64,000 nt of DNA from Puniceibacterium sp. IMCC21224 (GCF_001038505.1 NZ_LDPY01000001.1:2418001-2482000), one strand, 5' to 3'. Shown: positions 9,159-22,136, counted from the stretch's first letter. The notes: generated by a model not told the origin, from the letters alone. Program-made: numbers and translations.

Positions 9159-11345
9159 ATGTCACAGGAAATAGACCCCAAGACCCTCGATCTGTTGCAA
9201 CGCGTGACTGACGCGCGTTGCGATGATCCCTTCGCCGTTCTGGGCCCGCACAAGGTGGGCCGGAACCGATTTGTCACCACATTCGATCCCGGCGCCGTCC
9301 GTATGGACGCGCTGATTGACGGCAAAGCGCACTCTCTTGAACCGCTCGAACCCTTGCCGGGCATCTTCCGGGGCAAGGTGCCGGGCGACAAACCCTATTC
9401 CCTGCGCGGCAGCAGTGCCGATGGCACCACCTGGCAGGTCGAGGATGCCTACCGTTTTGGCCCGGTTCTGGGCCAGATTGATGAATATTTGCTGGGTGAA
9501 GGCACGCATCGCAGCCTCTGGAAATGCCTTGGCGCGCATGTGCGGGAACACGAGGGCGTGCAGGGCACATCCTTTGCTGTTTGGGCACCGAACGCGCGGC
9601 GCGTATCTGTTGTGGGGGATTTCAACCTCTGGGACGGGCGACGGCATGTGATGCGGCGACGCGGATCGACCGGCGTTTGGGAGATCTTTATTCCCGCACT
9701 TGGCGAAGGCACGGTCTACAAATACGAGATTGTCGGCGCCCATGGGGTGATGATGCCGCTCAAGGCCGATCCGGTTGGCTTTGGCTCGCAGCACCCACCC
9801 GCAAATGCATCGGTCGTGCGCGACATTGGCGGCTATGGCTGGTCCGACACCGGCTGGATGGGCACGCGCGCACAGGCCAACAGCCGCGAGGCGCCGATTT
9901 CGGTCTACGAGGTGCATCTGGGATCGTGGCGTCGCAAAGAGGGCGGTCGCCCGATTTCCTATGTCGAGGCGGCTGACGAGCTGGTCGCCTATGTCAGCGA
10001 TATGGGCTTTACCCATATCGAATTTATGCCGCTCAGCGAATACCCCTTTGACGGGTCGTGGGGTTATCAGCCGGTTGGTATGTTCGCGCCGACGGTGCGC
10101 CACGGACCGCCGCATGAATTCCGCGATCTGGTAAATGCCGCGCACAACGCCGGGCTGGGGGTGATCCTGGACTGGGTGCCGGGGCATTTCCCGTCTGACG
10201 AACACGGTCTCGGCCAGTTCGACGGCACCGCGCTGTATGAGCATGGCGACCCGCGCGAGGGATTCCATCAGGATTGGAACACGCTGATCTACAATTACGG
10301 CCGGCGCGAGGTGGCGAATTACCTGACCGCCAACGCCTTGTATTGGCTGGATGAATACCATGTGGATGGTCTGCGGGTTGATGCAGTCGCCTCAATGCTT
10401 TACCGCGACTATTCCCGCAAGGACGGCGAATGGGTCCCAAACAAGGATGGCGGGCGCGAAAACTACGAAGCCATCTCAATGCTGCAACAGATGAACACGA
10501 TCACCTACGGCGAATGTCCGGGCATCATGACAATCGCCGAAGAAAGCACATCATTCCCCAAGGTATCGCGCCCGGTTTTCGATGGCGGACTTGGCTTTGG
10601 GTTCAAATGGAACATGGGGTGGATGAACGACACGCTGAATTACATCAGCAAAGATCCGATTTACCGCAAACATCACCACCATCAGATGACGTTCGGTCTG
10701 CACTACGCCTTTAGCGAAAACTTTGTCCTGCCGATCAGCCATGACGAAGTGGTGCATGGCAAAGGCAGTATGTTGCAGCGCATGCCCGGCAATGAGTGGG
10801 AGAAATTTGCCAACCTGCGGGCCTATTACGGTTTTATGTGGGGGCATCCGGGCAAGAAGCTGCTGTTCATGGGGCTGGAATTCGCCCAGCCAGAGGAATG
10901 GAACCACGATATCCAGATTGACTGGGATGCGGCGGCACGGCCCGCGCACAAGGGTATCCAAAATCTGGTGCGCGATCTCAACAGACTTTACGCGTCGGTT
11001 CCTGCCCTACATGTCAAGGATGTGGACCCGGAAGGATTTCAGTGGATCGAGGCGAACGATGCCGAAGCATCGGTCTATGCCTGGATCCGTCGTGGCCACC
11101 CCGGCGACCCCGAGGTGGCAGTGATCTGCAACCTTACCCCAGCAGAGCATCCGGCCTATCGCATCGGCCTGCCGTCCGAGGGCACGTGGCGCGAGGCGCT
11201 GAACACCGACGCCGGGCTGTATGGTGGTGGCGACCGGGGCAACATGGGCGCAGTGACTGCTGAGGCAGTGCCAAGCCATGGACAGGCTGCCAGCGCGACA
11301 GTGGTGCTGCCCCCCCTGTCCACCCTGTTCCTGATCCGGGACTAG
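9159..11345 (+). CDS. glgB: 1,4-alpha-glucan branching enzyme (GH13)
   Basis: Introduces alpha-1,6 branches into glycogen. The protein has 728 aa, the full-length form with an N-terminal extension like the E. coli enzyme. Domain order: N1/N2 carbohydrate-binding module-48-type region (about residues 20-220, including [17 protein letters not shown]), the GH13 barrel, and a C-terminal beta domain. Catalytic residues are visible: nucleophile Asp408 in [16 protein letters not shown] and general acid Glu461 in IAEESTSFP, with the third motif in [15 protein letters not shown]. It lies between glgP and glgC. A strong hairpin-terminator follows directly, so expression of glgC and later genes may drop or be controlled separately. 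Confidence 0.96.
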   Translation: MSQEIDPKTLDLLQRVTDARCDDPFAVLGPHKVGRNRFVTTFDPGAVRMDALIDGKAHSLEPLEPLPGIFRGKVPGDKPYSLRGSSADGTTWQVEDAYRFGPVLGQIDEYLLGEGTHRSLWKCLGAHVREHEGVQGTSFAVWAPNARRVSVVGDFNLWDGRRHVMRRRGSTGVWEIFIPALGEGTVYKYEIVGAHGVMMPLKADPVGFGSQHPPANASVVRDIGGYGWSDTGWMGTRAQANSREAPISVYEVHLGSWRRKEGGRPISYVEAADELVAYVSDMGFTHIEFMPLSEYPFDGSWGYQPVGMFAPTVRHGPPHEFRDLVNAAHNAGLGVILDWVPGHFPSDEHGLGQFDGTALYEHGDPREGFHQDWNTLIYNYGRREVANYLTANALYWLDEYHVDGLRVDAVASMLYRDYSRKDGEWVPNKDGGRENYEAISMLQQMNTITYGECPGIMTIAEESTSFPKVSRPVFDGGLGFGFKWNMGWMNDTLNYISKDPIYRKHHHHQMTFGLHYAFSENFVLPISHDEVVHGKGSMLQRMPGNEWEKFANLRAYYGFMWGHPGKKLLFMGLEFAQPEEWNHDIQIDWDAAARPAHKGIQNLVRDLNRLYASVPALHVKDVDPEGFQWIEANDAEASVYAWIRRGHPGDPEVAVICNLTPAEHPAYRIGLPSEGTWREALNTDAGLYGGGDRGNMGAVTAEAVPSHGQAASATVVLPPLSTLFLIRD

Positions 11346-11352
11346 ACTGCGC

Positions 11353-11383
11353 GGCAGCGCCCCATTCGTGGCGCTGCCCTTTT
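11353..11383 (+). terminator. Rho-independent terminator between glgB and glgC
   Basis: A 9-bp perfect stem, GGCAGCGCC / GGCGCTGCC, with an 8-nt loop is followed by CTTTT. It starts 7 bp after the glgB stop. A second small hairpin (CGGCC-AAAA-GGCCG, 11401-11414) lies between it and the glgC ribosome binding site. An internal terminator in a co-directional glycogen operon suggests partial termination or a separate promoter for glgC. Confidence 0.7.
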
Positions 11384-11434
11384 CGACAAGATAAATAAAA
11401 CGGCCAAAAGGCCGCATTTCAGGGAGGAAATCAT

Positions 11435-12700
11435 ATGTCACGGTCGACCCAGAGGCTCGCCAGCCGATCCATGGCCTTTGTCCTAGCCGGAGGGCGCGGA
11501 TCGCGCCTGAAAGAGCTGACGGATCGCCGGGTGAAACCAGCCGTCTATTTTGGCGGCAAGACACGGATCATCGACTTTGCCCTGTCCAACGCCCTGAATT
11601 CAGGCATCCGCAAGATGGCGGTGGCAACCCAATACAAGGCGCACAGCCTGATCCGGCATTGCCAGCGCGGCTGGAACTTTTTTCGCGCCGAACGCAACGA
11701 ATTCCTCGATATTCTGCCCGCTTCGCAGCGTGGCGGGGATGAGGCGTGGTATCGCGGTACGGCGGACGCGGTGACGCAGAACATCGACATCGTCGACAGC
11801 TATGACATTGATTACGCCCTGATCCTGGCCGGCGATCACATCTACAAGATGGATTACGAGGCGATGCTGCGCCAGCATGTCGAAAGCGGCGCGGATGTCA
11901 CCATCGGCTGCCTCACCGTTCCACGATCCGAAGCGTCCGCCTTTGGCGTGATGGCGGTGGATGCCAGCGACCGCATCACCTCGTTCCTCGAAAAGCCTGC
12001 TGATCCGCCGGGCACGCCTGACGATCCCACGGTCGCGCTGGCCTCGATGGGGATCTATGTCTTTAAATGGAGTTTTCTGCGCGACCTGCTGATTGCTGAT
12101 GCCGCCGATCCGAACTCGTCGCACGATTTCGGCAACGACCTGATCCCGGACATCGTTAAAAACGGCAAGGCGCAGGCGCATCGGTTTACCGACAGCTGCG
12201 TGCGCCATACGCCCGACGCCCCGGCCTACTGGCGCGACGTGGGAACGGTTGACGCCTTTTGGAAGGCGAATATCGACCTGACGGATTTCACCCCGGATCT
12301 GGATATGTGGGACAAATCCTGGCCGATCTGGACCCATGCCGAAAGCACGCCACCGGCCAAGTTTATCCATGACGAAGAAAACCGGCGCGGCGTGGCGATC
12401 TCTTCGCTGGTGTCGGGTGGCTGCATCATTTCCGGGACCGAGATCCGCCAGTCGCTGTTGTTCACGCAGGTACACACCAATTCGTTTGCGGCGCTCGATC
12501 AGGCTGTGGTGCTGCCATATGTGAATGTGGCACGTTCCGCGCGGCTGACCAAAGTGGTGATTGATCGCGGCGTACACATCCCCGAAGGGCTGGTGGTGGG
12601 CGAAGATCCGGATGAGGACGGCAAATGGTTCCGTGTTTCAGAAGGCGGCGTGACCCTGATCACTCAGGATATGCTGGATCGGAGAGACGCCGCATTATGA
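11435..12700 (+). CDS. glgC: Glucose-1-phosphate adenylyltransferase (ADP-glucose pyrophosphorylase)
   Basis: Makes ADP-glucose from ATP and glucose-1-phosphate, the committed step of bacterial glycogen synthesis (421 aa). The nucleotidyltransferase signature [19 protein letters not shown] lies at residues 14-32, followed by the effector and substrate motifs [19 protein letters not shown]. Further landmarks are [11 protein letters not shown], the [11 protein letters not shown] motif holding a catalytic Asp, and a C-terminal left-handed beta-helix. AGGGAGG precedes the ATG by 7 bp. Its stop codon overlaps the glgA start (ATGA), implying translational coupling. ADP-glucose is also the established donor for GgpS, encoded here at 59488, so this enzyme probably feeds both glycogen and glucosylglycerol. 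Confidence 0.96.
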   Translation: MSRSTQRLASRSMAFVLAGGRGSRLKELTDRRVKPAVYFGGKTRIIDFALSNALNSGIRKMAVATQYKAHSLIRHCQRGWNFFRAERNEFLDILPASQRGGDEAWYRGTADAVTQNIDIVDSYDIDYALILAGDHIYKMDYEAMLRQHVESGADVTIGCLTVPRSEASAFGVMAVDASDRITSFLEKPADPPGTPDDPTVALASMGIYVFKWSFLRDLLIADAADPNSSHDFGNDLIPDIVKNGKAQAHRFTDSCVRHTPDAPAYWRDVGTVDAFWKANIDLTDFTPDLDMWDKSWPIWTHAESTPPAKFIHDEENRRGVAISSLVSGGCIISGTEIRQSLLFTQVHTNSFAALDQAVVLPYVNVARSARLTKVVIDRGVHIPEGLVVGEDPDEDGKWFRVSEGGVTLITQDMLDRRDAAL

Positions 12701-14112
12701 CCAGGGTTTTGTCGGTCGCCTCGGAATGTGTGCCATTGGTGAAAACCGGCGGGTTGGCGGACGTGGCGGGCGCCCTGCCCGCTGCGCTCACCGGTGCGGG
12801 TGTCGAAATGCGCACGTTGATCCCCGGCTATCCGGCAGTGATGGCGGCGCTGGGGCCAGAGGCGCCGGTGGCGTTCGATCTGGGCGACATGTACGGCGCG
12901 CCGGTCCGGGTGCGGCGCGGTGCTCTGGGCGACACCGTGCTTTATGCGCTTGAGGCGCCGCATCTATATGACCGGCCGGGGTCGATCTACCTTGGCCCCG
13001 ATGGCAAGGACTGGCCGGACAATCCCGAACGGTTCGCGGCCCTCAGCTTTGCCGCCGCCCGCATCGCCACCGATGGGATCGAAGGCTGGAATCCTGAGGT
13101 TCTGCATCTGCACGACTGGCAGGCCGGGCTGACGCCGGTCTATCTGCAACAGATGGGCGCGGCAGATCGGGTGGCAACGCTGCTGACAGTGCACAACATC
13201 GCCTTTCAGGGGCTGGCCCCTGCAATACGCGCGGTACCGCTGGGTCTGCCGCTGCACGGTTTCCATCCGCAGGGGTTTGAGTATTACAACAAGATTTCCG
13301 CGCTCAAGGCCGGACTGGTCTATTCGGACGCGATCAACACCGTCAGCCCGACCTATGCGGCCGAACTGATGACGCCGGAATTCGGCATGGGACTGGATGG
13401 GGTCATGCGTGACCGGCGTGCAGTGGTCAGCGGCATCCTGAACGGCATCGACCTTGATGCCTGGACGCCCCCTTACAAGACCCCCGCAGGCAAAGCCAAA
13501 CAGACCGCCGCCCTGCGCAAGGTGATGCGGTTGCCGCCGTCGGATGGCCCGCTCTGCGTCGTGATTTCGCGCCTGACGGAACAAAAGGGGCTGGACCTGC
13601 TGCTGGAGGTACTGCCCGACCTGCTGGCCACTGGCGCGCAACTTGCGCTGCTGGGGTCCGGCAACGCCGATCTTGAGACGGCATTCCGCAACGCGGCTGA
13701 GCGGAACACCGGCGTGTCAGTCCGCATCGGCTATGACGAAGAACTGGCGCATCAGCTGATTGCCGGCGGCGATGTCATTTTGGTGCCGTCGCGGTTTGAA
13801 CCCTGTGGTCTGACGCAGCTTTATGGTCTGCGCTACGGCACATTGCCGCTGGTGTCGCTGACCGGGGGGCTGGCCGACACCGTTATTCCGGCCAGCGCGG
13901 CTGGAATTGCTGCAAAAGTCGCCACCGGCCTGCAATTCTTTCCTGTAGACGCGCAGTCTTTGCGCGGAACTGTGGTGCGTATGGGTGCGCTCTGGCATAA
14001 CCGCGAGGTCTGGCAAACCATGATGCGCAACGCGATGGCGCATCCGGTCGGCTGGGATCAGTCCGCGCGTGACTACGCCGCGCTATACGACTCGCTCAAG
14101 AAGGCTCCATGA
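12697..14112 (+). CDS. glgA: Glycogen synthase (ADP-glucose type, GT5)
   Basis: Transfers glucose from ADP-glucose to the non-reducing end of glycogen (471 aa, normal). The ADP-glucose binding loop is KTGGLADV (Lys16-Gly19), just after the N-terminal beta strand [15 protein letters not shown]. The C-terminal GT-B half carries the retaining-enzyme motif [17 protein letters not shown] with the conserved Glu368, plus the [14 protein letters not shown] nucleotide-binding segment. The ATG at 12697 overlaps the glgC stop (ATGA); an upstream in-frame extension exists but would run deep into glgC and is rejected. It overlaps glgX by 4 bp in the same way, so glgC-glgA-glgX are translationally coupled. 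Confidence 0.96.
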   Translation: MTRVLSVASECVPLVKTGGLADVAGALPAALTGAGVEMRTLIPGYPAVMAALGPEAPVAFDLGDMYGAPVRVRRGALGDTVLYALEAPHLYDRPGSIYLGPDGKDWPDNPERFAALSFAAARIATDGIEGWNPEVLHLHDWQAGLTPVYLQQMGAADRVATLLTVHNIAFQGLAPAIRAVPLGLPLHGFHPQGFEYYNKISALKAGLVYSDAINTVSPTYAAELMTPEFGMGLDGVMRDRRAVVSGILNGIDLDAWTPPYKTPAGKAKQTAALRKVMRLPPSDGPLCVVISRLTEQKGLDLLLEVLPDLLATGAQLALLGSGNADLETAFRNAAERNTGVSVRIGYDEELAHQLIAGGDVILVPSRFEPCGLTQLYGLRYGTLPLVSLTGGLADTVIPASAAGIAAKVATGLQFFPVDAQSLRGTVVRMGALWHNREVWQTMMRNAMAHPVGWDQSARDYAALYDSLKKAP

Positions 14113-16205
14113 CCCAGATACCCGTATTGGCCGAAGGCCGTCCTGCCCCCCTCGGTGCAACATTCGATGGCGAGGGGGTGAACTTTGCCGTCTTTTCCGA
14201 ACATGCAAAGCGCATGACCGTTTGCCTGTTCTCGCCCGACGGCAAGACCGAGCTGCACCGCCTTGATCTGCCCGAACGCGAAGGCGATGTCTGGCACGGT
14301 TATATTGCCGGACTGCGCCCCGGTCAGTTATATGCGCTGCGCGCTGACGGCCCCTATGCGCCAGAAGAAGGCCACCGTTTCAACTATAACAAGCTGTTGC
14401 TGGACCCCTATGCCAAGCGGTTGACCGGACACCCTGAATGGAACGATGCGCTGATGGGCTATACCGTCGGCGCCAAGACGGGCGACCTTAGCTTTGATAC
14501 CCGTGACAGCGCGCCGTATATGCCGCGCTGTGTGGTCGAGGATCCCAGTTTCAACTGGGGACGGCGCCAGCGGCCGCGCACCACCCTCGCCCGCAGCGTG
14601 ATCTACGAGGCCCATGTCAAAGGTCTGACCCAGTTACATCCCAATGTCGAAACCGAGGGTGGGTTTCTGGCACTGGCCTCAGACGCGATGCTGGACCATA
14701 TGACCCGGCTGGGCATCACGGCGATCGAGCTGCTGCCGGTGCAGGCGTTTTTGAACGACCGGTTTCTGGTGGAAAAGGGGCTGACCAACTATTGGGGCTA
14801 CCAGACGCTGGGCTTTTTCGCGCCAGATCCACGGTTCATGACTCAGGACGGCATTCACGAATTCCAACACATGGTGGCCCGCCTGCACGGAGCCGGGATC
14901 GAGGTCATTCTGGATGTGGTCTACAACCACACATGTGAGGGCAGCGAGTTGGGCCCAACGCTAAGTTTTCGCGGCCTCGACAACGCCAGCTACTACCGAC
15001 TGGCCGAGGACAAGCGTCACTGCATCAACGACACCGGCACCGGCAACACGGTGAACATGGATCATCCCATGGTGATGCGGATGGTAATGGATTCGCTGCG
15101 CTACTGGGTTCAGGTGATGCATGTCGACGGGTTCCGCTTTGATCTGTGCGCTTCGCTGGGCCGGGTCGACAACAACGGCTTTGACCGCAATGCCGCGTTT
15201 TTTCAGGCGCTGCGACAGGATCCGGTCCTGACCGGCGTAAAACTGATCGCAGAGCCGTGGGACATCGGCCCCGGCGGCTACCAACTGGGCGGCTTTCCAC
15301 CGCCCTTTGCCGAATGGAACGACAAATACCGCGACGATGTGCGCAAGTTCTGGCGCGGTGATGACGGCATGGTGCCCGATCTGGCCGAACGGCTGACCGG
15401 ATCAGCGGTGCAATTCGACCATTCGGGGCGGTTCGCCACCTCTTCGGTCAACCTGATCACCGCCCATGACGGGTATACGCTGGCCGACACCACCGCCTAT
15501 CTTGAACGCCACAACGAGGCCAACGGAGAAGACAACAACGACGGCCACGACAGCAATTATTCAGACAATTTCGGGGTTGAGGGGCCGACCGACGATCCTG
15601 ACATCCTGTCCGCCCGCAGCAAACGTCGACGCAACATGCTGGCCACCCTGCTGCTGAGCCAGGGCACACCGATGATCCTCGCGGGGGATGAGCTGGGCAA
15701 CAGTCAGGGCGGCAACAACAACGCCTATTGCCAGGACAACGAGGTCGGCTGGGTCGACTGGGCCAATGCCGACACCGACCTGATGATCTTTACGCAAAAG
15801 CTGATCGGCTTTCGCAAGGCGCATCCGATCATGCGGCAAAAGCGTTTTCTACATGCCCGCGAACGGCTGGTCGACGGGATCGAGGATCTGTTCTGGTGGC
15901 GCTCGGACGGCCAGGAAATGCAAGAGGCGGACTGGAATGATCCGGCGTTGCGGGTATTGTGTGCAGAGATGCGCACAGCTTCGGGAACGCCGCGGTATGC
16001 CGTGCGCGAAGAGGCAATCCTGCTGGCCTTTAATTCGGGGGATGCGTTGGACCTGATCCTGCCCGAACCGCCCCGGACCAAAGCCTGGGTGCTGTACATC
16101 GACACGGCGCAGCCGAAACGCGATGCGGAAGTGATCCGCGAGGGCAAACTGAAGATGGCGGCGGAATCGACGCTGGCGCTGGTATTGGAGCGGATGGATG
16201 GCTGA
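14109..16205 (+). CDS. glgX: Glycogen debranching enzyme (isoamylase type, GH13_11)
   Basis: Hydrolyses alpha-1,6 linkages of phosphorylase-limit branches (698 aa). An N-terminal CBM48-like domain (VNFAVFSEHAKRMTVCLF, about residues 20-37) precedes the GH13 barrel. Catalytic nucleophile Asp345 lies in DGFRFDLCASLGR and the acid Glu382 in LIAEPWDIGPGGYQ; the third motif is NLITAHDGYTL. Further family-typical segments are EAHVKGLT and ILDVVYNHTCEG. It overlaps glgA by ATGA and overlaps malQ by 8 bp. In family knowledge GlgX releases maltotetraose-type oligosaccharides, which the MalQ encoded next would process. Confidence 0.95.
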   Translation: MTQIPVLAEGRPAPLGATFDGEGVNFAVFSEHAKRMTVCLFSPDGKTELHRLDLPEREGDVWHGYIAGLRPGQLYALRADGPYAPEEGHRFNYNKLLLDPYAKRLTGHPEWNDALMGYTVGAKTGDLSFDTRDSAPYMPRCVVEDPSFNWGRRQRPRTTLARSVIYEAHVKGLTQLHPNVETEGGFLALASDAMLDHMTRLGITAIELLPVQAFLNDRFLVEKGLTNYWGYQTLGFFAPDPRFMTQDGIHEFQHMVARLHGAGIEVILDVVYNHTCEGSELGPTLSFRGLDNASYYRLAEDKRHCINDTGTGNTVNMDHPMVMRMVMDSLRYWVQVMHVDGFRFDLCASLGRVDNNGFDRNAAFFQALRQDPVLTGVKLIAEPWDIGPGGYQLGGFPPPFAEWNDKYRDDVRKFWRGDDGMVPDLAERLTGSAVQFDHSGRFATSSVNLITAHDGYTLADTTAYLERHNEANGEDNNDGHDSNYSDNFGVEGPTDDPDILSARSKRRRNMLATLLLSQGTPMILAGDELGNSQGGNNNAYCQDNEVGWVDWANADTDLMIFTQKLIGFRKAHPIMRQKRFLHARERLVDGIEDLFWWRSDGQEMQEADWNDPALRVLCAEMRTASGTPRYAVREEAILLAFNSGDALDLILPEPPRTKAWVLYIDTAQPKRDAEVIREGKLKMAAESTLALVLERMDG

Positions 16206-18096
16206 TCCGATCGCGCAGCTTGCCGCGGCCAGGGGCATTGTGCCCGAGTTTCGCGATGTCACCGGGACGCTGCGGGTGACACGTACCGACACGCAGCTGG
16301 CGCTGCTGGCCGCGCTGGGTGAACCCGTCACCTCGGCGGCGGACGCGGCCGAACGTCTGGCGATGGACGTCGCGCAGGCTGGCGGTTTACCGCGATGGTG
16401 TGTGGTGCGATCCGGTGAACGGCCAGACCTTGGCCTCAGCCCCGTGACTGACTGGCAGATCCTGTGCAGTGGCGGTCTGTGGCATGAAGGGCGCGGACCA
16501 CGATTGCCCCAGTTGCCCGTTGGCCGACATATTCTGCATGTCGCAGATGCGCGTTGCACGCTTTTGGTCGCCCCTGTGCGCCTGCCGTTGCCGCCCCGGC
16601 TCTGGGGGCTGATCGTGCCGCTGGCAGGGCTGCGCCCCCCGGCGCAGGGCGGTGTGGGCGACTATGGCGATCTGGCGCGGATGACAGCGGGCGCTGCGGC
16701 ACACGGCGCGGATTTCCTTGGCCTCAACCCTGTGCATGCCGGCTTTGCCACCGATCCCGGCGGTTTTAGCCCCTACACCCCGTCACACCGCCGCCGCCTG
16801 TCGAGCTTGCATATCGCGGTCCCTGAAACCACACAGGGTGGCGGCCCACTGATCGACTACGCGACCGAGATCCCGGCACGGTTGGCCGCGCTCAAAGCGG
16901 CGTTCGCACAGTTCGCCGCCGGCGGAGACGATCCAGCCTTCGATGCATATATCGCGCAGGGCGGGACCAGCCTGCGCAGCTTTGCCGCGCATCAGGCGCT
17001 GTCGGAACGCCACGGCCCTTACTGGAATCACTGGCCGCTTCCCCTGCAGAATCCGCAATCCGCAGCGGTTGAGGCCGAGATGCAGGCGCTTGCCCCCCAA
17101 CTTCGGTTTCATATGTGGCTGCAATGGCAGGCCGAGACTCAGCTTGGTGCGGCAGCGACCCGCGCCCGGAATGATGGAATGCGCCTGGGGCTGTATCTGG
17201 ACCTTGCCGTGGGCACCCATCCGCATGGTGCTGAAACCTGGGAGGATCGCAAAAGCTTTGCCTTTGGTGCGTCGCTTGGTGCGCCGCCCGATGCCTTTGC
17301 CCGTGATGGTCAGAACTGGCAACTGGCGCCGTTCAACCCGAATGCACTGATTGACGATGGGTTTGGCGCATTGGCGCAGACGCTGCGACGACAGTTGCGC
17401 TTTGCCGGTGCGTTGCGCATCGACCACATCCTGGGGTTCGACCGGGCCTACTGGGTGCCCGACGGTGCGCCGGGTGCCTATGTGCAGATGCCGCTGGAGG
17501 CGATGCTGGCCGTGGTCCGGATCGAAGCCGCGTGCGCCAGCGCCGTCATTGTCGGCGAGGATCTGGGCAACATTCCCGCAGGGTTGCAAACCGCGCTGGC
17601 GGACTCAGGCATCCTTGGCTGCCGGTTGACGATGTTTGAACAGGACTGGGCAGATCCGCCGCGCTTTCACCGCCCTGACAGCTATCCACAGGCGTCCATC
17701 GCCAGCTTCAGCACCCATGATCTGCCCACATGGCGCGGCTGGCGTGCAGGTCACGAGATTGGCCTGCGTGAATCGCTTGGCTCGGTCACCGCAGATGTCG
17801 CGGCAGAGGCGCAGATTCAACGCAAAGCCGAGGTTGCCGCGCTGGATACGGCTCTTTCACCATCCGAAGATGCCGGGAGCGTCGACACAATGCACTATTT
17901 TCTGGGGGCGACCGCATCACGGCTGGTGGCGGTTCAGGTCGAGAATGTCCTTGATATCCTCGAACAGCCGAACCTTCCCGGCACGGTCAGCGAATACCCC
18001 AACTGGCGGCAGCGTCTGCCCATGGGGCCGCGCAAAATCGGCGCTGACCCACGGCTCGCGCGGGTTGCCGCCACGATGAAACGACATGGACGTTAG
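16198..18096 (+). CDS. malQ: 4-alpha-glucanotransferase (amylomaltase, GH77)
   Basis: Disproportionates malto-oligosaccharides released from glycogen, liberating glucose and longer chains usable by GlgP (632 aa). The GH77 signatures are present: nucleophile Asp409 in LRIDHILGFDRAYWVP and catalytic Glu454 in VIVGEDLGNIP. The late motif SIASFSTHDLPTWRGWRAG corresponds to the third acidic residue region. The N-terminal about 100 residues are divergent, as is common for the longer bacterial MalQ form. Start: ATG at 16198 inside the last codons of glgX. It is followed 12 bp later by pgm. Confidence 0.92.
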   Translation: MADPIAQLAAARGIVPEFRDVTGTLRVTRTDTQLALLAALGEPVTSAADAAERLAMDVAQAGGLPRWCVVRSGERPDLGLSPVTDWQILCSGGLWHEGRGPRLPQLPVGRHILHVADARCTLLVAPVRLPLPPRLWGLIVPLAGLRPPAQGGVGDYGDLARMTAGAAAHGADFLGLNPVHAGFATDPGGFSPYTPSHRRRLSSLHIAVPETTQGGGPLIDYATEIPARLAALKAAFAQFAAGGDDPAFDAYIAQGGTSLRSFAAHQALSERHGPYWNHWPLPLQNPQSAAVEAEMQALAPQLRFHMWLQWQAETQLGAAATRARNDGMRLGLYLDLAVGTHPHGAETWEDRKSFAFGASLGAPPDAFARDGQNWQLAPFNPNALIDDGFGALAQTLRRQLRFAGALRIDHILGFDRAYWVPDGAPGAYVQMPLEAMLAVVRIEAACASAVIVGEDLGNIPAGLQTALADSGILGCRLTMFEQDWADPPRFHRPDSYPQASIASFSTHDLPTWRGWRAGHEIGLRESLGSVTADVAAEAQIQRKAEVAALDTALSPSEDAGSVDTMHYFLGATASRLVAVQVENVLDILEQPNLPGTVSEYPNWRQRLPMGPRKIGADPRLARVAATMKRHGR

Positions 18097-19740
<1,644 letters not shown>

Positions 19741-19761
19741 ACCAAAGCCAGTGGAGGCCGC

Positions 19762-22128
19762 ATGGCCCTGTACGACCGCATCATCTTTGACGAAACCGCC
19801 GCCCGCGCACGGGCCTATCTGTGTCAGGAAATCCTGACCTCCTCTCCGACGATGTTCGAAGCTGAACAGAAAATCGCCCGCTATCTGGGCGGCCAGATCG
19901 AAGGCGATGTGGCGCTGTTCGGCTTCTGGATCCCCGAGTTGCAGGATCTGCGAGTGCCATCGGGCGACATCTTCCTAGAATTGCTGGATTCCGTTGACCC
20001 GATGGATCTGACGGTGGCGCATCAGGATGTAAAGTTTGAACGGGTGACAGTGCCGGTGATCCGGCTGGATGCGCATTGTTTTTCGGCTGTGCGCGGAATG
20101 CGGCCGGGCAATCGGACCCAAATTGGCGACTTCTACGCCATCACATGGCGTGACAGCGACGGCGGCTGGCACCGGATTCTTGATCCGCTGGCGATGTCGC
20201 TGCCCCTTGGTGCGATGGCGCCGGCCGAACTATATGACGTCGACGCCATGCAGGCCGCGCGCACCGATCAGGCGTATTGGCAGGACCGCGCGGGTGAGGC
20301 ACCACACAAGTTCGGCCCGCCGTCGAATATCCTGCAAATCCATGTGCCCACAGCAACCGCCGGCGGCACGATCGCCGCCCTCACCCGGCAGTTCGAACGC
20401 CTCGCTGAACGGGTCTCACGCGATCTGCCGTTGGAACCGGCGGACGAGCTTTTCATGGGCTACGACTCCGTGCAGCTTTTGCCGGTCGAGCCGACCACGG
20501 TTTATGAGACCGGCCCCGATTTCTGGGAGGAATCGGAGGTCACGGAAAATTCGCTCACCGTTTCGCTGCTGCGGCCCAATACCACCAACTGGGGGTATGA
20601 CATCGTGATTGCCGGCATGGCGACAGTGAACCCGGTGCTGCTGGAAACCGGCCGCCCGGACGAATTGGTCGATCTGGCTTGCGCGCTGCACAATTTCCCC
20701 GGGAAACCCAAGAAACTGGTTTTTGATGTGGTCTACGGCCATTCCGATAATCAGGGGCAGCGCGCGCTGAACCACCATTTCTTTGCCGGGCCAAATATGT
20801 ATGGCCAGAACCTAGATTATCAAAACCCTGCTGTCCGCGCGATCCTGCTGGAAATGCAGCGGCGCAAAGTGAATTTTGGTGCGGACGGCGTGCGCGTCGA
20901 CGGGGCGCAGGACTTCAAATTCTGGGATCCGACGACGCAAACGATGCAACACGACGACGACTACCTGCAAAGCATGGCGGATATCGTTCAGGAGGTGGCA
21001 GGTACCCGCTATCGTCCGTGGTTTGTCTTTGAGGATGGCCGCCCCTGGCCCGATGAGGATTGGGAGCTAAGCTCGACCTATCGCTCAGTGATTGAAAAGC
21101 AGCGCGACGATGATGTGTTCCAGTGGGGGCCGCTGACATTCGCACATAACACGCCGTTCCTGTATACATTCTGGCTGGGAAAATACTGGCGCATCCGCGA
21201 ATGCCTGACGGTCGGAGCGAACTGGATCTCGGGCACGTCGAACCACGATACCCTGCGTCGTGGCACGCAGGTCAGTCAGGATATGAACATCAACACCCGC
21301 CTCGGCCAAAGCTGGATGGAGATCCTCGACAAGGCTTATGACAACCCCGCCGTTCACGCGCTGACCTATGTGGCCCTGCCTGGTGTGCCGATGGATTTCC
21401 TCAATGCGATGGCGCGGGCATCCTGGGGGTTCATCCGCAATCAGGACGACCGCTATGGCGTCAAAGTGGTGGCCGAAGAGGCGATCAGCCTTAAATGGCA
21501 GGTCGACGTCTACAGCTATTCGATTCCCTACAACTTTCGCCGCCTCAAGGAATTGGGGTTTGAGACGCGCGGTGATCTGGCCCGGTTCTGTCAGTTCCTG
21601 CCAGCGTTGGTTGCGGTCACTGAATACGATCTCGAAGATATTGCCCGGCTGCTGAACGCGACCGAACCGAAACTGGCCGGACCGATCTACACGGTGTCCA
21701 GTCTGAAACAGGTGGCGCGGGCGTGGATGGATGACATGCACGACTATTGCAACATCACCCATTCCCTGCCCGGCCTCGACCCGGCGCAGTCGAGCTACAC
21801 CTTGGCGCTGCGTGAATTTCGCGCTCAGCGTCCATGGCTGCGCAACGCATATGGGCCACAGGATCACTTTGGTTACGTCGAACCGCTGGACGGGCGCACC
21901 GTATTTACGTCACTGCGCCACGGGCCGGACGGCGAACAGGTTTATGCGGTGATCCATATGGAGGGCAAGCCGACCACGGATATAGACCCGCTGCGCCTTG
22001 GCGTGCCGGGAACCGATGGATTTGGCTGGGAATGCGTTCTGCGCACGCCGGGTATCGGCAGCGACTATCTGAGCGGCCCGATCGTACTGCGCGATTCCAT
22101 GGCATTGGTGTTTACGCGCAAAGCCTAA
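19762..22128 (+). CDS. gghA: Glucosylglycerol hydrolase-like GH13-type enzyme
   Basis: Large cytoplasmic alpha-amylase-superfamily protein (788 aa, no signal peptide). It resembles the GghA family that in cyanobacteria splits glucosylglycerol into glucose and glycerol. GH13 motifs are recognisable: region I DVVYGHSDNQ, region II GVRVDGAQD with nucleophile Asp380, region III VFEDGRPW with acid Glu424, and region IV SNHDT with Asp496. GTGGAGG precedes the ATG. It is the last gene of the glycogen operon, 21 bp after pgm, and a strong hairpin follows. The assignment fits the GgpS operon at 57561-60990, but amylosucrase- or sucrose-phosphorylase-like activity cannot be excluded by eye. The N-terminal 200 residues hold no domain I recognise. 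Confidence 0.7.
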   Translation: MALYDRIIFDETAARARAYLCQEILTSSPTMFEAEQKIARYLGGQIEGDVALFGFWIPELQDLRVPSGDIFLELLDSVDPMDLTVAHQDVKFERVTVPVIRLDAHCFSAVRGMRPGNRTQIGDFYAITWRDSDGGWHRILDPLAMSLPLGAMAPAELYDVDAMQAARTDQAYWQDRAGEAPHKFGPPSNILQIHVPTATAGGTIAALTRQFERLAERVSRDLPLEPADELFMGYDSVQLLPVEPTTVYETGPDFWEESEVTENSLTVSLLRPNTTNWGYDIVIAGMATVNPVLLETGRPDELVDLACALHNFPGKPKKLVFDVVYGHSDNQGQRALNHHFFAGPNMYGQNLDYQNPAVRAILLEMQRRKVNFGADGVRVDGAQDFKFWDPTTQTMQHDDDYLQSMADIVQEVAGTRYRPWFVFEDGRPWPDEDWELSSTYRSVIEKQRDDDVFQWGPLTFAHNTPFLYTFWLGKYWRIRECLTVGANWISGTSNHDTLRRGTQVSQDMNINTRLGQSWMEILDKAYDNPAVHALTYVALPGVPMDFLNAMARASWGFIRNQDDRYGVKVVAEEAISLKWQVDVYSYSIPYNFRRLKELGFETRGDLARFCQFLPALVAVTEYDLEDIARLLNATEPKLAGPIYTVSSLKQVARAWMDDMHDYCNITHSLPGLDPAQSSYTLALREFRAQRPWLRNAYGPQDHFGYVEPLDGRTVFTSLRHGPDGEQVYAVIHMEGKPTTDIDPLRLGVPGTDGFGWECVLRTPGIGSDYLSGPIVLRDSMALVFTRKA

Positions 22129-22136
22129 AGTACTGT

